Source: Phycisphaerae bacterium (GTDB taxonomy: Bacteria; Planctomycetota; Phycisphaerae; UBA1845; Fen-1342). Taken from it: a stretch of 64,000 nucleotides of DNA. The notes under the pieces were generated by a model. That model was not told the origin of the DNA, searched no databases, and worked only from the letters and a program-made list of their open reading frames with translations. This document shows, piece after piece, positions 26,580-36,596 of this stretch. The stretch lies in the NCBI GenBank assembly GCA_022072445.1, contig JAJVHV010000007.1, positions 118,322 through 182,321 of the forward strand, given 5' to 3'. Position numbers and translations under genes: made by a program. Position 1 is the stretch's first letter; each line of letters opens with the position of its first letter.

Positions 26580-28328
26580 CTACTCTTCAAAGAGCGTCTC
26601 CTTCACCACTTCTTCGAGTGTCGTGACGCCGTCGTAGATCGCCAGCAACCCGGACTCGCGCAAGGTGCGCATGCCGCGCTTGCGGGCCGCGTCGCGGAGC
26701 ACGTTGGTGGAGGCGTGCTTCATGATGAGGTCGCGCATGTCGTCGTCGAGCACCATGATCTCGTAGATTCCGATGCGGCCGCGATATCCGGTGTTGTTGC
26801 AGTATTCGCAGCCCTTCCCGTAGTAGAAAATGCGACCTTTGACGTCGTCGGACGTCAGCCCGAGTTCCATGAGCTGCTCTTCGGTTGGCACGTACTCCTC
26901 TTTGCAGTTCGTGCAGACTCGCCGCACAAGTCTTTGTGCCACAATGCCTTCGAGCGTTGCCGTCACCAGGAAGGGCTCGAGTCCGAGATCGAGCAGGCGC
27001 GCGATCGAACTGGGTGCGTCGTTGGTGTGAAGCGTACTGAAGACAAGGTGGCCCGTCAGTGATGCCTGGACCGAGATTTGCGCGGTCTCCAGGTCGCGCA
27101 CTTCGCCGACCAAGACAACGTCCGGGTCTTGCCGCAGGAACGAGCGCAGGCAGCGGGCGAACGTCAGACCGATATCTGCCCGCACCTGACATTGAACGAG
27201 ACCATCGATGTCGTATTCGACCGGGTCCTCGGCGGTGAGGATTTTCGTGTCGGGCGAATTCAGCTCGCGGAGGGCCGAATAGAGCGTGGTTGTCTTTCCG
27301 GACCCGGTGGGACCGGTCACGATCAGGATGCCGTGCGGCTTGTTGATGAGCTGACGGAAGACGAGCAGCTCGTCGTCGCGCAGGCCGAGCCGCTCGAGGT
27401 CGAGATTGACCTGCCCGCGGTCGAGCACGCGCAGCACGACGCTCTCGCCGAACATGGTCGGCAGCACGCTGACGCGCAGATCGACCGGGCGGCCCTGAAC
27501 CAGGAGCTCGATACGGCCGTCCTGCGGCATGCGGCGCTCGGCGATGTCGAGGTTGGCCATGACCTTGATGCGCGACGAGATGGCCAGGGCGATGTACTTG
27601 GGCGGCGGAACCATTTCGAAAAGCACGCCGTCGATGCGATAGCGCATCTTGTATTCGGTCTCGAACGGTTCGAAATGGACATCGGAGCTTTTGTCGCGAA
27701 TGGCCTGGAGCAGGACGAGGTTCAGCAGCTTTTTGACTGGGTTGCTCTCCGCCATTTCGCGGATTTCGTCGAGATCGATGCTTTCGCCGCGGTTTTCGAA
27801 CTTGGCCAGGTTTGGGTCACTGGAGATTTCGTTGATGAGAGCGGAGATGCCGGCTTCCTGCTCTTCCGGGTAGTAGCGGTTGAGGGCGTCGGTCATGTCG
27901 TCGCGGGTGGTGATGCGGGCGATGACATTGAAACCCATGAGGGTTTTCAGATCGTCGGTGGCATGGAAGTTGTCCGGGCTGTCGAGGGCCACCCCCAGCG
28001 TGTTGCTGGCGGCGTCGTAGTCGGTGGGTACGACGCGATAGGTGTTGGCCATCTGGCCGGGGAGCATCTCGATGATTTTCTTGTCGATGTCGATGTTGGC
28101 CAGCGTGAGAGGCTCCATCCCAGCCTGAGCGGCGAGGGCGAAGTGCACGTCGCGCTCGTTGACGAAACCGAGCTCGATCAGGATCTGGCCGAGCGGGCCA
28201 CGCTTCTTCTTCTGCACTTCCAGCGCTTCGGAGACCTGGGCGCGCGTCACCTTTCCCATCTTGATCAGCACGCGGCCCAGCGGTCGCCCGCGAAGCTGTG
28301 ATACCGGCGGCATCTCGTCGGCGGCCAT
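26580..28328 (-). CDS. gspE: GspE/PilB-type assembly ATPase
   Basis: A 582-residue protein. The N-terminal GspE-N/MshEN domain (about 10-150) is followed by the ATPase core: Walker A GPTGSGKTT at 339-347, an Asp box (DTKILTAEDPVEYD), Walker B FLRQDPDVVLVGEVRD and the His box STLHTNDA. A tetracysteine zinc site (CTNC ... CEYC) precedes GYRGRIGIYEIM. It powers pseudopilus assembly from the cytoplasmic face, working with GspF. The start has an excellent Shine-Dalgarno (AAGGAG, six-base spacer) and a good promoter just upstream. It heads a minus-strand cluster of nine genes. No secretin (GspD), prepilin peptidase or GspC/L/M gene is in the window. Confidence 0.95.
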   Translation of the reverse strand: MAADEMPPVSQLRGRPLGRVLIKMGKVTRAQVSEALEVQKKKRGPLGQILIELGFVNERDVHFALAAQAGMEPLTLANIDIDKKIIEMLPGQMANTYRVVPTDYDAASNTLGVALDSPDNFHATDDLKTLMGFNVIARITTRDDMTDALNRYYPEEQEAGISALINEISSDPNLAKFENRGESIDLDEIREMAESNPVKKLLNLVLLQAIRDKSSDVHFEPFETEYKMRYRIDGVLFEMVPPPKYIALAISSRIKVMANLDIAERRMPQDGRIELLVQGRPVDLRVSVLPTMFGESVVLRVLDRGQVNLDLERLGLRDDELLVFRQLINKPHGILIVTGPTGSGKTTTLYSALRELNSPDTKILTAEDPVEYDIDGLVQCQVRADIGLTFARCLRSFLRQDPDVVLVGEVRDLETAQISVQASLTGHLVFSTLHTNDAPSSIARLLDLGLEPFLVTATLEGIVAQRLVRRVCTNCKEEYVPTEEQLMELGLTSDDVKGRIFYYGKGCEYCNNTGYRGRIGIYEIMVLDDDMRDLIMKHASTNVLRDAARKRGMRTLRESGLLAIYDGVTTLEEVVKETLFEE

Positions 28329-28355
28329 GCAGTCTCCTTACGAACAGAGCACCGC

Positions 28356-28383
28356 ATTATAGGTAGGGGTGGGGGTGGAACAA
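28356..28383 (-). promoter_or_regulatory. Sigma-70-type promoter for the pilin/secretion cluster
   Basis: On the minus strand a perfect TATAAT (28356-28361) lies 16 bases after TTGTTC (28378-28383). Transcription would begin near 28349, leaving a leader of about 20 bases that contains AAGGAG before the gspE ATG at 28328. This fit between promoter, leader and ribosome site is the best in the window. Confidence 0.6.
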
Positions 28384-28462
28384 GCACAGCGGCGCGGCGG
28401 ACACCGTTGCGACGCCGGGACGTCGCGATGCCCGCTCCGTCGCGACGGCCAATCCGAACTCG

Positions 28463-28978
28463 TCAGTGCCGTTCGGCAGCCGGGTGGCGAGGGTCGGGCT
28501 CGTTGCTGACGCGCTGCGTCTGCTCGGCACGGTAGCGATCGAGCCGCGCGGCGACGGCCTCGTCCGAGCGCGCCAGGATCGCGGCGGCGAACAGCGCTGC
28601 GTTCACCGCACCGGCTCTGCCGATGGCGAAGGTCGCGACCGGAACACCCGCCGGCATCTGCACGATCGAGAGCAGCGAATCGACGCCGCCAAGCGCCTTC
28701 GATGGCATCGGCACGCCGAGCACCGGCAGCGGCGTGACGGCGGCCAGCATGCCGGGGAGGTGGGCGGCGCCGCCCGCGCCGCCGATGATCACCTGCAAGC
28801 CGCGTTCGACGGCGGAGCGGGCAAATTCGAGGAACCGGTCGGGCGAGCGATGGGCGGAGATGACGTGGACGTCGTGGACGATGCCGAGCAGGTCGAGCGT
28901 TTCGGAAGCGGCGCGCATCGTCTCCCAGTCGGAGCGCGAGCCCATGACCACCGCGACGCGAGGTTTCATGGTCGGCAT
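28463..28978 (-). CDS. purE: N5-carboxyaminoimidazole ribonucleotide mutase
   Basis: A 171-residue class I PurE, which converts N5-CAIR to CAIR in purine synthesis. Signatures: [12 protein letters not shown] near 10, [10 protein letters not shown] near 40 with the catalytic His, [15 protein letters not shown] near 67, and [18 protein letters not shown] near 92. ATGs at 28978 and 28969 are both possible. The last 25 residues ([16 protein letters not shown]) are non-conserved. purK, its usual partner, is not adjacent. The gene lies upstream of the gspE promoter, on the same strand. Confidence 0.95.
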   Translation of the reverse strand: MPTMKPRVAVVMGSRSDWETMRAASETLDLLGIVHDVHVISAHRSPDRFLEFARSAVERGLQVIIGGAGGAAHLPGMLAAVTPLPVLGVPMPSKALGGVDSLLSIVQMPAGVPVATFAIGRAGAVNAALFAAAILARSDEAVAARLDRYRAEQTQRVSNEPDPRHPAAERH

Positions 28979-29677
28979 TCTGCGCTACGGCGGCAGGCGT
29001 GACAACTCGCGCGCACGGCAGTCGCGCGCTTGATGGCGAGGTTCGCGAGTTTTCATGCTCGCTAGCGGCGCTCGGATCGCCCGCGGCGGCTTCGAGAGGC
29101 CGGTAATCCTCCCCGGCCGGGCAGTAGCAGTCCCAGGGCGGCCCGTGCTGATCGCCGGAACACTTACCCGGCCCGATCGGATCATCCCGCGCACCGATCG
29201 GAATGACCCGCGCTGCGGTCTGTGAAGTGAGGGGTCTTGTACGCCGGATGGCGTGCGATGGCGAGCGCTCGCGCGATGGTACGCGGGTTGGTTGCCAGGA
29301 CCGGTCGCGGCCGCTGCGGGTTCGAATGGGGAGGCGGTGCTCCGAGGGCAAGGCCAGCCGCTGCGGCCGCGGTTTCGCATGGGGGGACGGGCGGTCGGGA
29401 TGCGCCGACCGGCAGGCGGCGTGATTCCGACAGGAATAAGGCGAACGCCGGATTGAGCGCGTGGCCGGACGAAGGTAGGGTGGTCGGCGATGCGTGAGGC
29501 TCGGTGCGCTCGGCGATTGGGCGGTGTTGCTTTGGAGTGGCTCAGCCGCGCACTCGGGGGTCGATGCGGCCGACGAGCACGATGCCTATGATGACACACG
29601 ACAGTCTGATGTTCAATTCCGCACCGGTGCAGGATAGGCGTTTCAGGACAAATGCTTCGAGCTGATTCTGGTGGACT
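28979..29677. other. Intergenic stretch, no supportable gene
   Basis: About 700 bases between divergently transcribed purE and the Rhs gene. Several stop-free frames exist on both strands but are arginine/proline-rich, lack Shine-Dalgarno sites and show no recognisable domain. Promoters for purE and for the Rhs gene should be here; I could not identify convincing hexamers. Composition becomes less GC-rich from about 29580 into the Rhs gene. Confidence 0.5.
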
Positions 29678-32600
29678 ATGATCAACGCACTGCTGTGTGT
29701 GTGTGTAAGTTCGCTACTCCGTTCGCAGTCCGTACACAAGGTAGATTGCCCGAGCTACGATGCCTGGGTTTGTCCACAGCCCGCCCCGATGTTTGTTCTC
29801 CACTGCGCCGGGGCGGATGGAGCGATCGGGTTTGCCGTTTGCGAGGCGCCGTACTACGGTTGCGACTCCCTGACTGGGTGCGGCCCGCCGGGCGAGCCGG
29901 CTTGTTGCTGTGAACCGCGCCTGGTTTCGTTTGAACTCGATGGTGCGTGTGACGAGCTTACAGATGTGCGTGACGCAGCATGCTATGCGCAGGAGTTGTT
30001 TGGTGTTGATCTGAGCAGTCTGAGCGCTGGTGTATATACTGTTGCAATTCGCGACGTCTTTCGCGACGGCGCGGATTGCGTACCAGATTGCTACGACGGA
30101 GGCAATGATCCACTGTTGTGCCCCTATTGCGACGTGTGGATTCGCGAGTGCATTGGCAGTATCTGCATCTACTGTACGGGGCTCAACCGGCTGACTGCGG
30201 ATCGCGCCTCGCTTCGGGCGGACGGATTTGATCACACTCTCGTCGAGGTCGACGAGCTGCCGTGCAGCGGGCAAGTGCGTTGGACCATTATCGGCGACTC
30301 TCTTGGCGCCTCGATTGACCCCGTGACCGACCGGATTGCGCGTGTCGTCGCAGGGCATCGGCCGGGAACGATCGTGATTCGCGCCGCTGACGACTTTTCG
30401 GACTGCAACGCGACTCAGTGCTTTGTGCAGATGCCGCTCGAGATTCGGCCCTGTTCAAGTTGCGATCAAACCTGTGCCGCGGGCGGCGCTGAGGTTGGAT
30501 TCGGGACGGATCTGGCCGGAACCAGCAAGTTCGTCTGCACAGGTTCGGAGAGTACATCGGGAGTCGTTACGACAGGGAACCTTGAGAGTTTGGGCGGAAT
30601 CCGGGTCGCATTCAGCCTTGGCGATTCCGTCGAGGGGCTTCCGGCTGGAGCGCTGCGTATGCTCGGGGCGCACAACGGTAGCTCGGGACCGACGCCGCGC
30701 GTGCGTGACCTGCACTACGACATAGCGCGGGACGACGTGTCCGTGTATCGACCGGACGCGGAATTCGATCCATTCGCGGCGATCAAGCAGATCAAGACAC
30801 CGGGAATCCTGGTCGACATTGATTCAGACGACCCAGGCGACCCAGACGCGACCGCGTACCAGATTCGTTTCTACTACCGCGATCAGTTCACGGCCGAGGA
30901 GTGGAGCAGCGAGGAAGTGCCCATAAACGAGGCCTTTACCGCGCCGTTTGTGTATTGGGAGGTCGCTGGACAGAGCGGACCACACTTTCTGACGCTTTGG
31001 AAAAAGCGCCACACGCCCGACACGTCGGTTACGCTTGCGCGATACGAATACACGTCCAACAATGTTCAATCTCGCGAGATTACACTGACAACGTCGGTCC
31101 CGGATGGCTCCGGCGGCTGGACGCCGCTGCGCGTCGAGACCGAGTCCTGGGCGGGCACCACACGTACGTACGTGCGGAAGGACGCACCCGACATCGGGAC
31201 GATCGCCGAGCAGGTCGTCGAGCAGTACAGTCCGGTGCAGGGGAATTCTGCACGATTTCCATCGCTCCTGCGGCGCGAGGTGGCAATTGGCGGCGGGGAT
31301 CCTCTCGTGACGCAGTTCGCGTACTTCAACGCGACGGAGGACGGGCCGCAGCATGACGGCAAGTACGGCTACTTGAAGTGGGTGACGCTGCCCGACGGAT
31401 CGTGGGAGTCCTACGATTACGTTCCCGGCGACGAGCGCCCGACAATGATCTCACGCCCCAGGCCGGATGGTGGCGTGGTGCCGGGTTATCCCGATCCCGC
31501 CTTTCATCAAACGACACTTGTCGAGTACGCATTCGGAGTTGACATCGAACCCCGACCAACGAGTGTCACCGAGACTATCCCCGACAGTGGCGGCGGCTAC
31601 AGCATCGTCGCGAAGCGGTTCTTCGAGTATGGCGGAGGCTCCGGCCCGCCGACGCGCGACGTGGAGGTGGCAGTCGAACCGAGCGCAACCGCAGGATCGT
31701 CAACGAATCTACTCACTGTCATCACGTACGATTCGCCCGAAAATCCGCTGCGATTTGCGGAGCGCGTGTCGCACGTTAACTTCGGCGACGGGCGCAGCAT
31801 CGACTATGAGTGGGAGGCCGGAGAGTTTCAGATCGATGAGAATATGCCACCCACGCCGAGTTTTGTGCCAGGTTCCGGCGGGCAAGCGCGGCGCGTGACA
31901 GTCACTGAGGAGATTGCGCCCTTCGGAATACCCGTTGCGGGCAAGTCGCGCCGATCCGCCATTGTACTTGATCGGGTAGGACGGATCGTTTGGCAACAGG
32001 AGTTCGCGTGCACTGGTGAGGACACATTCACGCTGATGGATTCGCTTGTCCGCCGGTTCGACGAACTGCCGGTGGACGTTGACCCAAGCGAAACGGTGTA
32101 TCATAACGACGGTACGGTCAGCACCGTGCAGCATGACCTCTGCCAGTGCGGCTCAGCAACGGTAACCGACAGAGCCGGCGCCAGCACGTCGAGCGAGTAT
32201 GACGCCATCGGCCGGCTCATCGCGCAGACGCAGTTCGACGGTCCACAGGGCAACATCGTCACCACCTACGCCTACGGCACCGCAAGCGGCCTGCGCAGCG
32301 TTACCGCCGTCACGACGGGCGGTTCCGACACCGTCCGCACACGGACAGAGTACGACCTGGCCGGGCGGGTTCGGTTTGTCCGGCAGGGTCCGGTCGGGGC
32401 CGAGCTCGTCACCGAGTATCAGTACAGCCCCGGCGGCACGCTGGTCACTGTCATCGATCCCGGCGGCGCGACCAGCGTCACCGACCACTATCGCGATGGG
32501 CGCATCAAGAGCGTCACCGGCACCGGCGTGGTCGAGCAGCACTACGAGTATTCCGCCGCTTCCGGCGAGCAGACGACGACCGTCATCAGCGGGCCGACCA

Positions 32601-35600
32601 ACGTCGGCGCCGGCGAGCTGCGCTACGTCGCGACGACGACCGACATGGCGGGCCGGACGAAGCGCGTCGAGCGGCCGGGATTCTCGGCCGACCCGCAGTC
32701 GCCCGTCACGCTGCGCACCGAATACGAGTATTTCGGTCCCGAAGCGGGCAAGCCGCACGGAGCGCTGAAACGCGTCACGACATCCGCCGGCGGAACGCCG
32801 CTGACCGCGCCCACGCTCTACGACTACGACGAGCTGGCGCGGGTGATCCGCAGCGGGCTGGACATCAACGGCGACGGCATGCTGAACCTGGCGGGCAGCG
32901 ACCGGATCGTCGCGGGCGAGACGCAATTTGTGCAGTTGAACGGCATGTGGTGGACACAGACGACGCAATCGGTCTATCGCACCGCCGGCGCCGCCGACGT
33001 CACCAGCGTCGTCGCGCGCAGCGTCTTTCCGGCGTGGCTGCCCGAGACGCCGGCGGTGCACGGCTGGAGCGAGGCGGTCGACGCCAACGGCAACGTCGTG
33101 ACGACCAAGACTGTGATCGACGCGGCCCAGAAGCTCGTCACGACGACGACCGAATATCCGCACATCAGCGGCGACGACGTGAGCGTGTCGTACAACGGGC
33201 GGCTGGTGGAGACGAGCGGACACACAGGTATTGCAACGAGCTACGGTCACGACGGACTGGGGCGTGTCGACTCCATCACGGAGCCGCGAACCGGACTGGC
33301 GACCACAAGGACACATGACGGCTATGGCCGCGTGGCAAGTATGACCGACCCGGCCGGTGTCGTGACGCAATTCACGTACTACGACCCGGCCGCCACTCCC
33401 GGCGCCGGCCGGCTGAAAGTCGTCGAAGTGCTGAACACACCGGCCGGCAGCGCCACGCGCTTCGAGTATGATCTTCTGGGTCATACGATAAGGACTTGGG
33501 GCGATGTGCCGAACCCGGCGTGGGTCGAGTTTGACGCATACGGTCAGCCGTTCAAGCTGCACACGTTTCGTGCCGGAACGGGCTTCGAGGGGACGACCTG
33601 GCCTGGCGGCGTGGGTGACGGCGACGTCACGACTTGGGCAATCGACTCGGCCACCGGCCTGGCTCGCTCCAAGACGGATGCGCTGTCGCACGCCACCGCA
33701 TTTCTGTTCACGCCGGACGGGCGTCTGTCCCGCCGCACCTGGGCACGGCTGGCGAACGGCGACCCGCTGACGACTGATTACGCGTACGATGCGGACTCGG
33801 GTCAACTGACTGGCGTCGATTACTCGACGAACGCCAGCGCGGCCGATCTGAGCTTCATGTACTACCGCCACGGCGGGCTGTTCCAGGTGACGGACGCCGC
33901 CGGCACGCGGCAGTTCGGCTACACCGACGCGCTCGATCTAAGCTACGAGCAGCTTCCGTCCTACTTGGGCGAAGCGACGCTGACGCGGCTGCGAGACGAT
34001 TCGAATGCGCCGGGGCGCTACACCGGCCTTTCGATCGATCCGGTCTATCTGTCGCGCTACGAGTACGAGGCTGCCACCGGCCGGCTGAGCCGCGTGACGG
34101 GTCCGGGCCTGCCCGAGACGGGGACGGTGTACGGCGCCTATTACACGTACGCCAGTGCTGTTACGGGTAGCGACCTGGTCAGCCGCATCGACTTCAAGAA
34201 CGACAACGTTTCGAAAGCGGCGACGATCCGGCAGTATGAGTTGGCGCTGAACATCATCGATACCATCGAGAACAAGTGGGACCCCGACGGCACGCCGGCC
34301 ACCATCTCGAAGTATGACTACGCCAGCGACATGCTCCGCCGCCGGAGTGGCGTGTCCAGCACGGGCTCGGCGTTTCCGAGCAATCAGAGTCTCGCATTGG
34401 AATACGACACGCGCAACCAGCTGACGACGACTGACCGCACCGTTGGCTCCACGACGACAACCGATTGGCGGCAGTACGAGTACGACCCGATCGGCAGTTT
34501 CGAGCGATCACGAGCCAAGCCGAACGGCTGGACGAACTACTTCACGAGCGCGACCAATGCCTACGACCGGGCACAGGCGCTTGGTACTGGCCAGCCGAGC
34601 AATCCGGCGTATGGACTGTTCTTCGAGTATGACGCTGACGGCAACATGAGCACGTCGGCACTGGCGGGCGATCTGAACTGCGACGGGAACGTGGACAGTT
34701 TCGACATCGACCCGTTCACGCTGGCGCTGAGCGACCCGCAGGCTTACGCGCAGCAGTATCCCAATTGCGACATTCTGCAGGCCGACATCAACGGCGACGG
34801 CAGCGTGAACGGCTTCGACGCCGACGCGTTCACGAACATGATGTACGGCAGCAGCGGCGACGGTCTGACGTTGCTGCACCGCGTGTACGTTTGGGATGGC
34901 GAGAATCGCTTGATTCGCGTCGAGCCGGCGGCGCTGGCTGGCGGCGGTGCGCCGGTGGATGGCGACCGCAAGGTCGAGTTCGCGTACGATTATCTGAGCC
35001 GGCGGATCGAGAAGCGCGAGAGCGAGTGGGACGAGACGCTGAACGGCGGCGTCGGCGACTGGGTGACGGTGGCGGCGGCGCGATACGTGTATGACGGGTG
35101 GAACGTGGTGCTGGAGCTGGACGCGCGCGATCTGACGGGTGCTGCGGGCGGCGGTCCGGACGGGTCGCCGGACAATGCGATCGTGCGCAAGTTTACCTGG
35201 GGGCTCGATCTGGCGGGATTGAACGGTGTGGCACAGCCGCCCTCGGCTGTGAACCTGCAATCCGCGGGCGGCGTGGGCGGTTTGCTGGCGGTCGAGCAAC
35301 TTCCTTACACCGCGGGCGGCTCCGGCGGTGGTGGCGGTTCTCCGGTTCTGGCGGGCGACTACGTCTATCTGTATGACGGCAACGGCAACGTCGGCCAGCT
35401 CATCGACCTGACCGCCAGCGACGCGCCGACCGCAATCGTGGCGCGTTACGAGTACGACCCGTTCGGGAACCTGGTGGGCCCGGACGACGACGCCGACGGC
35501 ACGGTGACCGCTGAAGAGGCCGGTGCGTACGCGACGATGAACTCGTATCGCTTCAGCACCAAGCCCTTCGACGCCGAGACGGGGCTGTACAGCTACATCT

Positions 35601-36586
35601 TCCGATACTACAGCCCGCGGCTGGGGAGGTGGATGAATCGGGATCCGATTGGGGAATGGGACGGGGTGAATGTGTATGGGTTCGTGGGGAGTGATCCGAC
35701 CAACCTCGTCGACGCGCTTGGGCTTTTCGACGATTCGGTTGACGATTACATGAAGCGCATGATGCGCGCCGTGGATCGCGAGAACCAATCGGGCCTGTGC
35801 ACGCAGGGCGACAACGTGGACGCGCTGAAGCGCCGCGGATGTGAGGAAATTCTGAGGTATACGCTTGGAGAGGGCTACGTGCCGGTCTTCGACGAAGGGC
35901 CGGAACAGGATGCCGTCCTTGTGGGCGCCGAGGCGGTGCTGGTCGTCGATAGTGTTGCGACCGGCGTAGCGCTCGTTCGCTACGCGGTAGTAAAAGGCGG
36001 GCGGATTGTCGCATGGCTGAGGCGACTCCCCAGTTGCAGTGAGCTTCCGGTCATTCGTGCCACGTGCTCGGGGTCGGAAGTTGTGGTCGAGGCGGGCACA
36101 GGGGCGGAGCGGTCGGTCACAGTGGTGGGGAGCGGTACGCGACCCGCGCGCGCCTTGTCCAAGCACTCTCCTCACGCAGGCGGGCCGGGGTCCTCGCTGT
36201 TGGAACGCATTTCATCTGGAACCGATCCCTGTTGCGATGCACGCGGTCGTATCGTGCGCCGACTGAATGCTACTGAGCGTGGCCGACTTCGAACGGAGGC
36301 CCGGAAGCTGTGGGAACGATATAGCGGCAGTTCTGCGAGTACACGTGATCTCGACGTTCACCATCGTATTCCCCTTGAGTGGTCTCACCTGTTCCCGACG
36401 TTGGATCCCAACCGGACGACGAATCTTGTCGGCATCCACTCGAGCCACCACCGCGCTAATGTCAACAATGCATGGCGAACGTGGAAAGCCGTGCTGGGCC
36501 GTGATCCGTCCGCCGCCGAAGTTCTTGAGCAGGCGTGCCGGGTCGACAGGGAGCTTGGCAGCGCGTTCGTTACGTTTCCTCACTAG
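29678..36586 (+). CDS. Rhs-family polymorphic toxin with embedded dockerin and HNH-like nuclease tip
   Basis: A 2302-residue protein. A weak N-terminal hydrophobic stretch is followed by a cysteine-rich region (about 20-270) including an Ig-like segment. Then come YD repeats from about 500 to 1950 (YDPAGN/YDLAGR-type), the shell that encapsulates toxins in Rhs proteins. A dockerin-like EF-hand pair is inserted at about 1663-1725 (GDLNCDGNVDSFDIDPF ... ADINGDGSVNGFDADAF). The Rhs core RYYSPRLGRWMNRDPIG lies at about 1968-1984 and the variable tip follows from about 2018. The tip ends with LDVHHRIPLEWSHLFP (near 2224) and IHSSHHRANVNNAW, an HNH-like nuclease signature. In known systems the tip is released and delivered into competing cells. 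The adjacent SUKH gene supports toxin identity. Nuclease activity is inferred. Confidence 0.88.
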   Translation: MINALLCVCVSSLLRSQSVHKVDCPSYDAWVCPQPAPMFVLHCAGADGAIGFAVCEAPYYGCDSLTGCGPPGEPACCCEPRLVSFELDGACDELTDVRDAACYAQELFGVDLSSLSAGVYTVAIRDVFRDGADCVPDCYDGGNDPLLCPYCDVWIRECIGSICIYCTGLNRLTADRASLRADGFDHTLVEVDELPCSGQVRWTIIGDSLGASIDPVTDRIARVVAGHRPGTIVIRAADDFSDCNATQCFVQMPLEIRPCSSCDQTCAAGGAEVGFGTDLAGTSKFVCTGSESTSGVVTTGNLESLGGIRVAFSLGDSVEGLPAGALRMLGAHNGSSGPTPRVRDLHYDIARDDVSVYRPDAEFDPFAAIKQIKTPGILVDIDSDDPGDPDATAYQIRFYYRDQFTAEEWSSEEVPINEAFTAPFVYWEVAGQSGPHFLTLWKKRHTPDTSVTLARYEYTSNNVQSREITLTTSVPDGSGGWTPLRVETESWAGTTRTYVRKDAPDIGTIAEQVVEQYSPVQGNSARFPSLLRREVAIGGGDPLVTQFAYFNATEDGPQHDGKYGYLKWVTLPDGSWESYDYVPGDERPTMISRPRPDGGVVPGYPDPAFHQTTLVEYAFGVDIEPRPTSVTETIPDSGGGYSIVAKRFFEYGGGSGPPTRDVEVAVEPSATAGSSTNLLTVITYDSPENPLRFAERVSHVNFGDGRSIDYEWEAGEFQIDENMPPTPSFVPGSGGQARRVTVTEEIAPFGIPVAGKSRRSAIVLDRVGRIVWQQEFACTGEDTFTLMDSLVRRFDELPVDVDPSETVYHNDGTVSTVQHDLCQCGSATVTDRAGASTSSEYDAIGRLIAQTQFDGPQGNIVTTYAYGTASGLRSVTAVTTGGSDTVRTRTEYDLAGRVRFVRQGPVGAELVTEYQYSPGGTLVTVIDPGGATSVTDHYRDGRIKSVTGTGVVEQHYEYSAASGEQTTTVISGPTNVGAGELRYVATTTDMAGRTKRVERPGFSADPQSPVTLRTEYEYFGPEAGKPHGALKRVTTSAGGTPLTAPTLYDYDELARVIRSGLDINGDGMLNLAGSDRIVAGETQFVQLNGMWWTQTTQSVYRTAGAADVTSVVARSVFPAWLPETPAVHGWSEAVDANGNVVTTKTVIDAAQKLVTTTTEYPHISGDDVSVSYNGRLVETSGHTGIATSYGHDGLGRVDSITEPRTGLATTRTHDGYGRVASMTDPAGVVTQFTYYDPAATPGAGRLKVVEVLNTPAGSATRFEYDLLGHTIRTWGDVPNPAWVEFDAYGQPFKLHTFRAGTGFEGTTWPGGVGDGDVTTWAIDSATGLARSKTDALSHATAFLFTPDGRLSRRTWARLANGDPLTTDYAYDADSGQLTGVDYSTNASAADLSFMYYRHGGLFQVTDAAGTRQFGYTDALDLSYEQLPSYLGEATLTRLRDDSNAPGRYTGLSIDPVYLSRYEYEAATGRLSRVTGPGLPETGTVYGAYYTYASAVTGSDLVSRIDFKNDNVSKAATIRQYELALNIIDTIENKWDPDGTPATISKYDYASDMLRRRSGVSSTGSAFPSNQSLALEYDTRNQLTTTDRTVGSTTTTDWRQYEYDPIGSFERSRAKPNGWTNYFTSATNAYDRAQALGTGQPSNPAYGLFFEYDADGNMSTSALAGDLNCDGNVDSFDIDPFTLALSDPQAYAQQYPNCDILQADINGDGSVNGFDADAFTNMMYGSSGDGLTLLHRVYVWDGENRLIRVEPAALAGGGAPVDGDRKVEFAYDYLSRRIEKRESEWDETLNGGVGDWVTVAAARYVYDGWNVVLELDARDLTGAAGGGPDGSPDNAIVRKFTWGLDLAGLNGVAQPPSAVNLQSAGGVGGLLAVEQLPYTAGGSGGGGGSPVLAGDYVYLYDGNGNVGQLIDLTASDAPTAIVARYEYDPFGNLVGPDDDADGTVTAEEAGAYATMNSYRFSTKPFDAETGLYSYIFRYYSPRLGRWMNRDPIGEWDGVNVYGFVGSDPTNLVDALGLFDDSVDDYMKRMMRAVDRENQSGLCTQGDNVDALKRRGCEEILRYTLGEGYVPVFDEGPEQDAVLVGAEAVLVVDSVATGVALVRYAVVKGGRIVAWLRRLPSCSELPVIRATCSGSEVVVEAGTGAERSVTVVGSGTRPARALSKHSPHAGGPGSSLLERISSGTDPCCDARGRIVRRLNATERGRLRTEARKLWERYSGSSASTRDLDVHHRIPLEWSHLFPTLDPNRTTNLVGIHSSHHRANVNNAWRTWKAVLGRDPSAAEVLEQACRVDRELGSAFVTFPH
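34664..34851 (+). other. Dockerin-like EF-hand pair within the Rhs shell
   Basis: In-frame segment with two calcium-loop repeats: DLNCDGNVDSFDIDPF and, about 40 residues later, ADINGDGSVNGFDADAF. The D-x-N-x-D-G loop and duplicated layout match type I dockerins, but each repeat has FD.D.F in place of the usual cohesin-contacting residues. Homologous copies occur at about 37.39-37.57, 40.50-40.68 and 42.92-43.10 kb and as a broken remnant at 9.2 kb. Confidence 0.75.
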
Positions 36587-36596
36587 GGAGTGCATT

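Noticed and set aside
28338..29351. Minus-strand frame running from the Rhs spacer across purE
   Set aside because: It is the wrong frame over purE, and the rest is arginine/proline-rich without features or start site.
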